19,148 nucleotides of DNA from an uncultured Flavonifractor sp. (GTDB lineage Bacteria; Bacillota; Clostridia; Oscillospirales; Oscillospiraceae): assembly GCA_947384055.1 (NCBI GenBank), contig CANDFO010000046.1, positions 1-19,148 on the forward strand. Reading direction: 5' to 3'. Numbering within the stretch: position 1 is the stretch's first letter; each line of letters starts with the position of its first letter. The translations under genes were made by a program, and so were the position numbers. Below the pieces are notes generated by a model that ran no database searches, had not been told where the DNA came from, and saw nothing but the letters and a program-made list of their open reading frames with translations. Shown piece by piece: positions 6,630 to 13,763 of the stretch.

Positions 6630-6648
6630 AAGAAAGGATGTTATAGTT

Positions 6649-7674
6649 ATGGTAGTTGTTATGCGCCCTGACGCACAAAAGGATGATGTCCGCCGCCTGA
6701 CCGAGCGTTTCCAAAAGATGGGGCTGGAGGTGGGCGTCACCAACGGCGTGGGCTGTACCATTCTGGGCCTGGTGGGAGATACCTCCTGCGTGGACATGGA
6801 CAAGATCTATCTGGACCCCCACGTGGAGCGGGTGATGCGGGTACAGGAGCCCTATAAGAAAGCCAACCGCAAGTTTCACCCGGAGGACACCGCCGTAACT
6901 GTGGGGAACGCCGTCATTGGCGGGGGAGCATTCTCGGTCATCGCCGGTCCCTGCTCGGTGGAGAGCGAAGCGCAGATCATTGCGGTGGCCGAGGATGTCA
7001 AGCACTCCGGCGCGGCCCTCCTGCGGGGCGGAGCCTTCAAGCCCCGGACCTCCCCCTACTCCTTTCAGGGGATGGGGCTGGAGGGGCTGGAGCTTTTGAT
7101 GGAGGCCAGGGCCGCCACGGGCCTGCCTATCGTATCGGAGATCATGTCCCCCAAATATGTGGACGTGTTCGAGGAAGAGGTGGACATTGTCCAGGTAGGC
7201 GCCCGGAATATGCAGAATTTTGACCTGCTCAAGGAAGTGGGGCGGATGTCCAAGCCCGTGCTGCTGAAACGGGGGCTTTCCAGCAGCTATGAGGAGTGGA
7301 TCATGTCCGCCGAATACATCATGGCCGGCGGCAATGAAAACGTCATCCTCTGTGAGCGGGGGATCCGCACCTTTGAGACTTATACCCGCAACACGCTGGA
7401 TGTGTCCGCCATTCCCGCCATCCGGCGGATGAGCCATCTGCCGGTCGTGGTAGACCCCTCCCACGCCGCCGGCATGTACTGGATGGTGGAGCCTCTGGCC
7501 ATGGCCGCAATCGCGGCCGGGGCCGACGGGCTGATGATTGAGGTTCACAACGACCCGCCCCACGCCAAATGCGACGGACAGCAGTCCCTTACCCCGGAAA
7601 AGTTCGGCCACCTGATGCAGAAAGCGGGGGCCCTGGCAGAGCTCATGGGGAAGACCTGGGTAAAGGGCGGCTGA
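6649..7674 (+). CDS. aroF: 3-deoxy-7-phosphoheptulonate (DAHP) synthase
   Basis: DAHP synthase condenses PEP with erythrose-4-phosphate, the first shikimate step. This 341-residue protein is the short, Thermotoga-like form: an N-terminal ferredoxin-like domain (about 1-70; VVVMRPDAQKDDVRRL then GVGCTILGLVGDT) precedes a TIM-barrel catalytic domain. Motifs seen are IAGPCSVES with metal-ligand Cys102, GGAFKPRTSPYSFQG (128-141), QVGARNMQNF (182-191), ERGIRTFE (236-243) and VDPSHAAG with His272. In related enzymes the N-terminal domain carries feedback inhibition by Phe or Tyr; whether this one responds is inferred. The ATG at 6649 has AAAGGA 10 nt upstream. It heads a cluster holding all later steps of the pathway. 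Confidence 0.95.
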   Translation: MVVVMRPDAQKDDVRRLTERFQKMGLEVGVTNGVGCTILGLVGDTSCVDMDKIYLDPHVERVMRVQEPYKKANRKFHPEDTAVTVGNAVIGGGAFSVIAGPCSVESEAQIIAVAEDVKHSGAALLRGGAFKPRTSPYSFQGMGLEGLELLMEARAATGLPIVSEIMSPKYVDVFEEEVDIVQVGARNMQNFDLLKEVGRMSKPVLLKRGLSSSYEEWIMSAEYIMAGGNENVILCERGIRTFETYTRNTLDVSAIPAIRRMSHLPVVVDPSHAAGMYWMVEPLAMAAIAAGADGLMIEVHNDPPHAKCDGQQSLTPEKFGHLMQKAGALAELMGKTWVKGG

Positions 7675-7679
7675 GAATC

Positions 7680-7794
7680 GGTAAAGTTCGGCGGGGAAAG
7701 CGGGGCGTGGACGGCGTTGTCGTCCTTGGCGGGCGTCAGCCCGCCTGCGTCCTCCGCCTTGCCACGCCACGTTTTCCCTCGCCGCCTTTTTACC
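7680..7794. repeat. Second palindromic element between aroF and aroB (115 bp)
   Basis: The aroF-aroB gap is almost filled by an imperfect palindrome. It opens GGTAAAGTTCGGCGGGGAAA and closes TTTTCCCTCGCCGCCTTTTTACC-like, with a further CGTGG/CCACG pairing and a central GGCGGGC-GTCA-GCCCGCC hairpin (7728-7745). It has no T tract after the hairpin, so it does not look like a simple terminator. Its ends differ from those of the AGAACCTG family, so it is a separate repeat or a long RNA hairpin that may affect aroB expression. It begins 5 nt after the aroF stop. Confidence 0.7.
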
Positions 7795-7841
7795 ATTGCT
7801 CAACCGCATCGACTATACACCACAAGAACGGGGTGGAAAAA

Positions 7842-8927
7842 ATGGGCAAAACCCTGCGGGTAGACCTTCCCGGCCGGGAATACGACATTTTAATTGACCG
7901 GGGCATATTGGACCGGTCCGGCACGCTCTGCAAGGCGGCGCTTCCCGGGACGAAAAAGCTCTTTATCGTCACGGACAGCCAGGTGGGACCGCTCTATTAT
8001 AACCGCCTGAAGGCCAGCCTGGAGTCCGCCGGATTTCAGTGCTTTGTCCATGTAATCCCCGCCGGGGAGTCCTCAAAGAACGCCGTACAGCTGTCTCTCC
8101 TCTGGGAGGAGATGATGTCCGCCCGGCTGACCCGCGGCGACGCGGTGGCGGCCCTGGGCGGCGGCGTGGTGGGGGACCTGGCCGGTTTCGCCGCGGCCAC
8201 AGTTTTGCGGGGGATAGACTTCGTTCAGATCCCCACCACCCTGCTGGCCCAGGTGGACTCCTCCGTGGGCGGCAAGGTGGCCGTGGACCTGGCGGCGGGG
8301 AAAAACCTGGCCGGGACCTTTTGGCAGCCCAAGCTGGTCCTTATGGACCCGGATGTCCTGCGTACCCTTCCGCTCCCCGTATTCATGGCGGGCATGGCCG
8401 AGGTGATTAAATACGGCTGTATCGCCGACAGCGCGTTCTTCGCCTTTCTGGAGGACCGCCCCGGCCGGGAGCAGATTATGGACGAGATTGAGCCTATTCT
8501 CCACACCTGCTGCGACTTAAAGCGGCAGGCGGTAAAGGCCGATGAGCGGGATACCGCCGGGCCGAGAATGCTGCTGAATTTCGGCCACACCCTGGGCCAC
8601 GCCTATGAGCTGGCGGGCCGCTATACGGCCTGGAGCCACGGAGAGGCGGTGGCGGCGGGCATGTGCGCCGCCGCCCGCATCGGGGTACAGCTGAAGCTCA
8701 CGCCCCCTGACGTTCCTGAGCGCATCATCCGTATCTGCGCCTCCCTGGGCCTGCCCACCTCCATCCCCTGTACCATAGAGGATTACGCCGCCGCCGTGGG
8801 GCTGGACAAGAAGTGCATGGGAGAGGATATTTCCCTGGTTCTGCTGGAGGAGCTGGGGAAGGCGGTCATTTACAGCCTGCGGCAGGAGGACGCTCTGGAG
8901 CAGATCCGGCGCTTTCTGAACGGCTGA
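7842..8927 (+). CDS. aroB: 3-dehydroquinate synthase
   Basis: AroB converts DAHP to 3-dehydroquinate using NAD and a divalent metal. The 361-residue length is standard. Motifs visible are PAGESSK (73-79), ALGGGVVGDLAGFAAATVLRG (104-124), the QIPTTLLAQVDSSVGGK block (129-145), GKNLAGTFWQP (153-163), and the metal ligands Glu187 (AEVIKYG), His249 (LNFGHTLGHA) and His266 (WSHGEAVAAG). The ATG at 7842 follows GGGTGG at 5 nt, a modest ribosome binding site; a GTG at 7833 in frame is a less likely start. The frame stays open far upstream through the palindrome and the 3' end of aroF, but those residues resemble nothing in the family. It is followed by aroA after 14 nt. Confidence 0.95.
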   Translation: MGKTLRVDLPGREYDILIDRGILDRSGTLCKAALPGTKKLFIVTDSQVGPLYYNRLKASLESAGFQCFVHVIPAGESSKNAVQLSLLWEEMMSARLTRGDAVAALGGGVVGDLAGFAAATVLRGIDFVQIPTTLLAQVDSSVGGKVAVDLAAGKNLAGTFWQPKLVLMDPDVLRTLPLPVFMAGMAEVIKYGCIADSAFFAFLEDRPGREQIMDEIEPILHTCCDLKRQAVKADERDTAGPRMLLNFGHTLGHAYELAGRYTAWSHGEAVAAGMCAAARIGVQLKLTPPDVPERIIRICASLGLPTSIPCTIEDYAAAVGLDKKCMGEDISLVLLEELGKAVIYSLRQEDALEQIRRFLNG

Positions 8928-8941
8928 GAGGGGGAAATACG

Positions 8942-10123
8942 ATGGATTTAAGGCTCATACCGGCAAAGCTTCAGGGAACCGCCGTCCCGCCCCCCAGCAA
9001 GAGCCAATCCCACCGGGCGCTGATTGCCGCTTATCTGGCGGGGAGCGTGGACCGGCTGGAAAATCTGGCCCAGTCCCAGGACATTCAGGCCACCCGGCGG
9101 TGCATGGAGGCTCTGCTGCGCCCGGAACGCGGCCTGCCCCGGCTGGACTGCGGGGAATCGGGCTCCACTCTGCGGTTTTTGATCCCCCTGGCCCTGGTTC
9201 TGCGGGGCGGCGGGGTGTTTACCGGCCAGGGACGGCTGATGGAGCGGCCCCTGAGCCCCTATTTCGACCTGTTTGACCAGAAAGGCATTGCCTATGAGCA
9301 GGCGGACGGCGTCCTGACGGTCAGGGGGCGGCTGACCCCGGGGACCTATGCCCTGCCGGGCAATGTCTCTTCGCAGTTCGTCACCGGACTTCTCTACGCT
9401 CTTCCCCTGGTAGAGGGGGATTCCGAGGTCCGGATCACCGGTCCGCTGGAGAGCCGGGGATATGTGGATATGACGCTGGATGTGCTCCGGCGGTTTGATG
9501 TGGATGTGCGGGAAACAGCCGGCGGCTTTGACGCGCCGGGCAGACAACGCTTCCGCCCCTGCGCCGTGGCGGTGGAGGCTGATTGGTCCCAGGCGGCCTT
9601 CTGGTTCGCGGCTATGAGCCTGGGCCATCCGGTGGATGCGGCGGGGCTGGACGACTGCTCCCTCCAGGGCGACCGGGTAATCGGGGATTACTTTATGTGG
9701 ATGCGCCGGCCGGAACATTTAAATCTGGATGTATCCGGCTGTCCGGACCTGGTGCCGCCTCTGGCGGTGATGGCGGCCTTCCGGCAGGAGCGCACCACCC
9801 GGCTGGTCAATGCCGCCCGCCTGCGCCTGAAGGAGAGCGACCGTCTGTCCGCCGTTACGGAAGTTCTGGGAGCTCTGGGGGCGGATATTCAGGAGGGACC
9901 GGACAGTCTGGCCATCCGCGGCAGGGGGGAGCTGGCCGGCGGAGTGACGGTGGACGCCCACAACGACCACCGGATCGCCATGATGACCGCCATTGCCGCC
10001 ACCCGCTGCGCGGCGCCGGTGGTGCTCACCGGCGCGGAATGTGTGGCGAAATCCTATCCGAATTTCTGGGACGACTACACCCAATTGGAAGGCAGGGCTG
10101 AGCCCGCTCAGGAGGACACATGA
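8942..10123 (+). CDS. aroA: 3-phosphoshikimate 1-carboxyvinyltransferase (EPSP synthase)
   Basis: EPSP synthase joins PEP to shikimate-3-phosphate, step six of the pathway. This protein has 393 residues, somewhat shorter than the usual 420-430. Motifs: PPSKSQSHRALIA (17-29) with the substrate Lys20, GESGSTLRFLIP (71-82), VSSQFVTGLLYALPL (142-156), EADWSQAAFW (212-221), PDLVPPLAVMAA with Asp269, RLRLKESDR with Glu298, and DHRIAMM near the end. The PEP-site loop reads ESGSTLRF where class I enzymes have NAGTAMRP, so Gly is kept but Pro after Arg is Phe. AGGGGG lies 7 nt before the ATG. Its stop overlaps the aroC start (ATGA), indicating coupled translation. Confidence 0.95.
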   Translation: MDLRLIPAKLQGTAVPPPSKSQSHRALIAAYLAGSVDRLENLAQSQDIQATRRCMEALLRPERGLPRLDCGESGSTLRFLIPLALVLRGGGVFTGQGRLMERPLSPYFDLFDQKGIAYEQADGVLTVRGRLTPGTYALPGNVSSQFVTGLLYALPLVEGDSEVRITGPLESRGYVDMTLDVLRRFDVDVRETAGGFDAPGRQRFRPCAVAVEADWSQAAFWFAAMSLGHPVDAAGLDDCSLQGDRVIGDYFMWMRRPEHLNLDVSGCPDLVPPLAVMAAFRQERTTRLVNAARLRLKESDRLSAVTEVLGALGADIQEGPDSLAIRGRGELAGGVTVDAHNDHRIAMMTAIAATRCAAPVVLTGAECVAKSYPNFWDDYTQLEGRAEPAQEDT

Positions 10124-11163
10124 GGCATACAATTTTTGGGGAATCCCACGGCCCCTGCATCGGGGTGGTGTTGGAGGGCGTGCCCGCGGGACTGGCGCTC
10201 AATCTGGAGGCTGTGCAGCGGGAGCTGGACCGCAGGAGACCGGGACAGGACCCGCTGTCCACCGCCCGGAAAGAGGCGGACAGGGTCCAGGTGGTCTCCG
10301 GCCTTTTTGAAGGCAAAACCACCGGAGCTCCCCTGACCATGGTCATAGAAAACATGGATCAGCGCTCGGGGGATTACGATTCTCTCCGCTATACCCCCCG
10401 TCCCGGTCACGGGGATTACGCGGGCTTTATTCGGAGCAAGGGGTGCCAGGACCACCGGGGCGGCGGGCATTTCTCCGGGCGGCTGACCGCCCCTCTGGTG
10501 GCGGCGGGCGCCGTGGCCAAACAGCTTTTAGCGGAGCGGGGCGTCTGGGTGGGCGCCCATATCAGCTCTGTCTACGGAATCTGCGACGCCGCGCCAGAGG
10601 ATATCGCGGAGCTGAAATCCCTGCCGGAAAAGGCTTTCCCCGTCCTGGACGATAAAAAGGGGGAGGAGATGCAGGCCGCCATTTCAGAGGCCAGGCAGGA
10701 GGGAGATTCCGTGGGCGGAGCGGTTGAGTGCGCCGTCGCCGGTCTGCCCGCCGGACTGGGCGGGCCGGATTTTGGCTGCAATGTGGAGGGGATTTTTGCC
10801 CAGTATCTCTTTGCGGTGCCCGCCGTAAAAGGGGTGGATTTCGGCGCGGGGGTAGCGCTTTCCCTCATGCGAGGCAGTGAGGCCAACGACCCCTTCACCG
10901 TACAGGAAGGGTCCGTTCTTACCAGGACCAACCATGCCGGCGGCATCAACGGCGGCATTACCAACGGTATGCCGGTGACGTTCGAGGTAACGATACGCCC
11001 CACTCCCTCCATTGCGCTCCCCCAGGAGAGCGTGGATCTGCGCACCGGGGAAGAGACAGAGATTGAGATCAAAGGGCGGCACGACCCCTGTATTGTTCCC
11101 CGGGCTGTCCCCGTCATTGAGGCCGCCGCAGCGCTGGCCGCCTGCCAGGTGCTGGGTATCTGA
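10120..11163 (+). CDS. aroC: Chorismate synthase
   Basis: AroC converts EPSP to chorismate and needs reduced FMN. The 347-residue protein begins with the family's N-terminal GESHGPCIGVVLEGVPAG and continues with RRRPGQDPLSTARKEADRVQ, a family signature block. TPRPGHGDYAGFIRSKG and DHRGGGHFSGRLTAPLVAAGA (about 109-129) form the FMN/EPSP site in the variant common in Clostridia. NHAGGINGGITNGMPV (about 268-283) and the C-terminal RHDPCIVPRAVPVIEA are also typical. It starts at the ATG overlapping the aroA stop, with AGGAGG (10110-10115) 4 nt upstream. No terminator was found after it; repeat copy 3 lies between it and pheA. Confidence 0.96.
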   Translation: MRHTIFGESHGPCIGVVLEGVPAGLALNLEAVQRELDRRRPGQDPLSTARKEADRVQVVSGLFEGKTTGAPLTMVIENMDQRSGDYDSLRYTPRPGHGDYAGFIRSKGCQDHRGGGHFSGRLTAPLVAAGAVAKQLLAERGVWVGAHISSVYGICDAAPEDIAELKSLPEKAFPVLDDKKGEEMQAAISEARQEGDSVGGAVECAVAGLPAGLGGPDFGCNVEGIFAQYLFAVPAVKGVDFGAGVALSLMRGSEANDPFTVQEGSVLTRTNHAGGINGGITNGMPVTFEVTIRPTPSIALPQESVDLRTGEETEIEIKGRHDPCIVPRAVPVIEAAAALAACQVLGI

Positions 11164-11303
11164 TGAGATGAAATTTTCGCTCGGCGGGTATTTTTCCCGT
11201 GTTGGTCTCTGCCGGGATTTGACTTGTCAGGCCTCCGGCGGGCCCCTTTCCCATGGACCCATCCCCAGGCTGTTCTATCTCCGCCTGCCGGCGCCTTGCC
11301 CTT
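11164..11303. other. Intergenic stretch between aroC and repeat copy 3
   Basis: These 140 bases hold no gene I can support. A short open frame from the ATG at 11168 would give a Pro-rich 45-residue peptide without a ribosome binding site. The stretch has several GC-rich inverted segments (for example CGGGTATTTTTCCCG and CCGGCGGG/CCGCCTGCCGG) but no clear promoter or terminator, so readthrough from aroC into pheA is possible. Confidence 0.4.
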
Positions 11304-11466
11304 AGAGCCTGCTTAAAATCTCCAGGTACACCGTCTGAACTGGTCCTTTTCCGCCCTGCGGCGTCAAACATGCTCGAAATACATCCAGTATTTCTGCGCT
11401 TTTTTCCTTGCCGGACAAAAAAATCCCGGTCCATCCGGCGCACCCGGAGATCTTAAAACAGGCTCT
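11304..11466 (+). repeat. Palindromic interspersed repeat, copy 3 (diverged, 163 bp)
   Basis: The ends are AGAGCCTGCTTAAAATCTCC and GGAGATCTTAAAACAGGCTCT, giving strong terminal inverted repeats related to those of copies 1 and 2. Orientation is as copy 1: CCGTCTGAAC-GGTCCTTTTCCGCC is followed by a central hairpin around GAAATACATCCAGTATTTC and a TTGCCGGACAAAAAAATCC block. It has the same length as copy 1 but is clearly diverged, suggesting a separate subfamily or an older insertion. It sits between aroC and pheA. Confidence 0.75.
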
Positions 11467-11573
11467 TACTCCGTAACGGGCGAAGCGGCGCCATATGGAT
11501 GGCTGACTGTTTTTTAGCTTCCGGCCTCAGCTTTAAGTTTTTCCAATCACTCCAGAGCAGCGAGGAGCGATTT

Positions 11574-12734
11574 ATGATGAACGAATTAGAGATATACCGC
11601 CAGAAAATAGACGAGATTGACCGGTCACTGGTGAAGCTCTTTTTGCAGCGCATGGAGATCACCGGCGCGGTAGGGGAGTATAAACAGCGCAGCGGCATTC
11701 CGGTGCTGGATGCCAGGCGGGAGAAAGCGGTCATCGCCGGAAAGACGGCGCTGACGGAGGACCCGGTGCGCCGGGCCGAGATCGCGGCCCTGTATGAGAC
11801 GATTATGGGCATATCCCGCCGCCAGCAGCGGCGGCTGGTCCGGGAGTCGGGGGGCGAGCCCGGCTATGCCGCCTGCCGCACCGCCATGGAGCGGGCCCGG
11901 ATGCCGCTGGACCACCCCAGGGTGATCTATCAGGGAGAGCCGGGCTGTTACAGTGAGGAGGCCGTGGAGGGCCTCTTCGGGGAGGGCGCGGACAGCAGGG
12001 GCCTGCCCTGGTTTGAGGACGTATTTCTGGCCTTAAAGGAGGGGCAGGCGGACTATGCGGTCCTGCCGGTGGAGAACAGCTCCACCGGGTCCATCCGTCA
12101 GGTATACGACCTGCTGGCCCAGTATGAGTATTATATGGTAGGCGAGTGGCAGGTAAAGGTGGAGCACTGTCTGACGGCTCTGTCCGGCGTGGGACTGGAG
12201 GATATCCGGACGGTATATTCCCACGAGCAGGGGCTGATGCAGTGCGAAAAATTCCTGGACGGCCACCGGAACTGGACGCGCACCCCCACGCTGGACACGG
12301 CGGGCTCCGCCAGGCAGGTGGCCCGGACCGGGGACCGAACCGCGGCGGCCATCTGTTCCCGCCGGGCCGCCCGGCGGTACGGCCTGGAAATCCTGGCCGA
12401 GGGGATCAATTACAACAGCGCCAACCATACCCGTTTTGTGGCGGTCTCCCCGGTGATGGAGCTGCGGGAGGGCCGGGACAAAATCGGCGCCTGTTTCCGC
12501 CTCCCCCATCAGAGCGGCTCCCTTCACGAGATACTGACGGTCTTTTCCGTGCAGGGGCTCAACCTGGTCAAGCTGGAATCCCGGCCCATTCCCGGCCGGG
12601 GGTGGGAATATCTCTTTTTTGTGGAATTCACCGGAGACCTGACCGCGCCGGACATGGACGGCGTGCTGCGGGAGCTGAGCCAGCTCTCCTCGGAATTCCG
12701 GATTCTGGGTAATTTTAAGGGGTTTGCAGGATGA
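11574..12734 (+). CDS. pheA: Bifunctional chorismate mutase / prephenate dehydratase
   Basis: This 386-residue protein takes chorismate to prephenate and on to phenylpyruvate, the precursor of phenylalanine. Residues about 3-90 are an AroQ-type chorismate mutase (IYRQKIDEIDRSLVKLF with the active-site Arg, then the three-helix pattern). Residues about 115-290 are prephenate dehydratase, with IYQGEPGCYSEEA, PVENSSTGSI, YSHEQGLMQC and the catalytic NHTRF motif at 284-288. Residues about 303-380 are an ACT domain with the GSLHEIL and ESRP motifs that bind Phe, so feedback inhibition by Phe is expected. GAGGAG (11562-11567) serves either of two adjacent ATG codons (11574 or 11577). The stop overlaps the aroK start. 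An 81-bp pre-start stretch to repeat copy 3 shows no clear promoter. Confidence 0.95.
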   Translation: MMNELEIYRQKIDEIDRSLVKLFLQRMEITGAVGEYKQRSGIPVLDARREKAVIAGKTALTEDPVRRAEIAALYETIMGISRRQQRRLVRESGGEPGYAACRTAMERARMPLDHPRVIYQGEPGCYSEEAVEGLFGEGADSRGLPWFEDVFLALKEGQADYAVLPVENSSTGSIRQVYDLLAQYEYYMVGEWQVKVEHCLTALSGVGLEDIRTVYSHEQGLMQCEKFLDGHRNWTRTPTLDTAGSARQVARTGDRTAAAICSRRAARRYGLEILAEGINYNSANHTRFVAVSPVMELREGRDKIGACFRLPHQSGSLHEILTVFSVQGLNLVKLESRPIPGRGWEYLFFVEFTGDLTAPDMDGVLRELSQLSSEFRILGNFKGFAG

Positions 12735-13240
12735 AAAACAATCTGGTATTAATCGGCATGATGGGCTGCGGCAAATCCACGGTGGGAAGCCTGCTGGCTC
12801 AGCGTCTGAACCTGGAATTTGTGGACACGGACCAGCGGATTGAGCAGGCCGCGGGCTGTACTATTTCGGAACTGTTTGCCCAGCAGGGGGAAGATGTGTT
12901 CCGGGATTGGGAGCAGCGGATTTCAGAGGAACTGGCAGAAAAGCGCGGGCTGGTCATCGCCTGCGGCGGCGGTCTTCCCATGCGGGCGGACTGTATCACT
13001 CCCCTGCGGCGGAGCGGTACGGTGATATTTCTGGACCGGGACGGGGCGGACATTTACGACCATGTGAGCATGGAAAGCCGTCCCCTGGGGCAGGTGAGCC
13101 GGGCGGAATTCCTGGCCCGGTGGCAGCGGCGGCTTCCGGTATACCAGGACTGCGCCGATTACCGGATTGTCAGCCGGGCCACCCCCGAGGAGACCGCCCG
13201 GGACGTATTGGACGCGCTGGCAGGGGAGGCGTCCCGATGA
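12731..13240 (+). CDS. aroK: Shikimate kinase
   Basis: This 169-residue kinase phosphorylates shikimate at O3 with ATP, step five. The Walker A loop is GMMGCGKST (9-17). VDTDQRIE (31-38) carries the Mg and shikimate Asp residues, GEDVFRDWE (53-61) the substrate Arg58, and ACGGGLP (77-83) the shikimate-binding Gly loop. Arg117 in SRPLGQ lies in the lid. The length matches the family. The ATG overlaps the pheA stop (ATGA) and the gene overlaps the aroQ start in the same way, so pheA, aroK and aroQ are translationally coupled. Confidence 0.95.
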   Translation: MKNNLVLIGMMGCGKSTVGSLLAQRLNLEFVDTDQRIEQAAGCTISELFAQQGEDVFRDWEQRISEELAEKRGLVIACGGGLPMRADCITPLRRSGTVIFLDRDGADIYDHVSMESRPLGQVSRAEFLARWQRRLPVYQDCADYRIVSRATPEETARDVLDALAGEASR

Positions 13241-13707
13241 AATTTTTAATTCTCAACGGCCCCAACCTGAACCTGCTGGGCAAGCGGGAACCGGGCATTT
13301 ACGGGGAGAACAGTTATGAGGCCCTGTGCCGACGTCTGGAGGCCTTCGCCGCCGCCCATGACAGTACCGCCGTGTGCATTCAGTCCAACCACGAGGGGGC
13401 AATTATCGACCAGCTCCATGCCGCCGCCGGGGTGTATGACGCAATCATTCTGAATCCGGGGGCCTTCACCCACTACAGCTATGCCATTCTGGACGCTCTG
13501 AAAGCGGTGGACGTGCCCTGTATTGAAGTGCATATATCCAATGTCCACCGGCGGGAGGAATTCCGCCATAAAAGCGTCACCGCCCCTGCCTGCGTAGGGC
13601 AGGTCTGCGGGCTGGGGCTGTACGGCTATGAGGCGGCCATGGGCTATTTTCTGGGGGCGCAAACTCCCGGGGAGGGCATTTTGCCGTTGGATGAATCTGT
13701 GGTATGA
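13237..13707 (+). CDS. aroQ: Type II 3-dehydroquinate dehydratase
   Basis: The 156-residue enzyme dehydrates 3-dehydroquinate to 3-dehydroshikimate, step three; type II forms are small dodecameric proteins. Motifs: FLILNGPNLNLLGKREPGIYG (3-23) with catalytic Tyr22, QSNHEG (49-54), ILNPGAFTHYSYAILDAL (71-88) with substrate Asn73, EVHISNVHRREEFR with catalytic His99 and Arg110, and GLGLYGYEAAM at the C-terminus. The usual NPGAYTHTS is NPGAFTHYS here, a mild variation. The ATG at 13237 overlaps the aroK stop and has GGGGAGG 7 nt upstream. Its own stop codon overlaps the first base of the 43-bp repeat derivative. Confidence 0.95.
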   Translation: MKFLILNGPNLNLLGKREPGIYGENSYEALCRRLEAFAAAHDSTAVCIQSNHEGAIIDQLHAAAGVYDAIILNPGAFTHYSYAILDALKAVDVPCIEVHISNVHRREEFRHKSVTAPACVGQVCGLGLYGYEAAMGYFLGAQTPGEGILPLDESVV

Positions 13708-13749
13708 GGACCTGTGATTCAAACACGCCGCGGGCTGAATTCAGGTTCT
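13707..13749. repeat. 43-bp mini derivative of the AGAACCTG repeat
   Basis: This short palindrome reads AGGACCTGTGATTCAAACAC at one end and GCTGAATTCAGGTTCT at the other, matching the terminal inverted repeats of copies 1 and 2 with the interior gone. It begins on the last base of the aroQ stop codon and ends 2 nt before the AAAGGAG of the fused aroE gene. It probably arose by internal deletion of a full element. Confidence 0.65.
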
Positions 13750-13763
13750 AAAAGGAGAATCGC

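Noticed and set aside
7569..7841. Upstream in-frame extension of aroB through the palindrome into aroF.
   Set aside because: Residues match nothing in the AroB family, and the family N-terminus begins at the ATG at 7842.
11168..11305. Possible 45-residue peptide after aroC.
   Set aside because: No ribosome binding site, Pro-rich low-complexity content, and its end runs into repeat copy 3.
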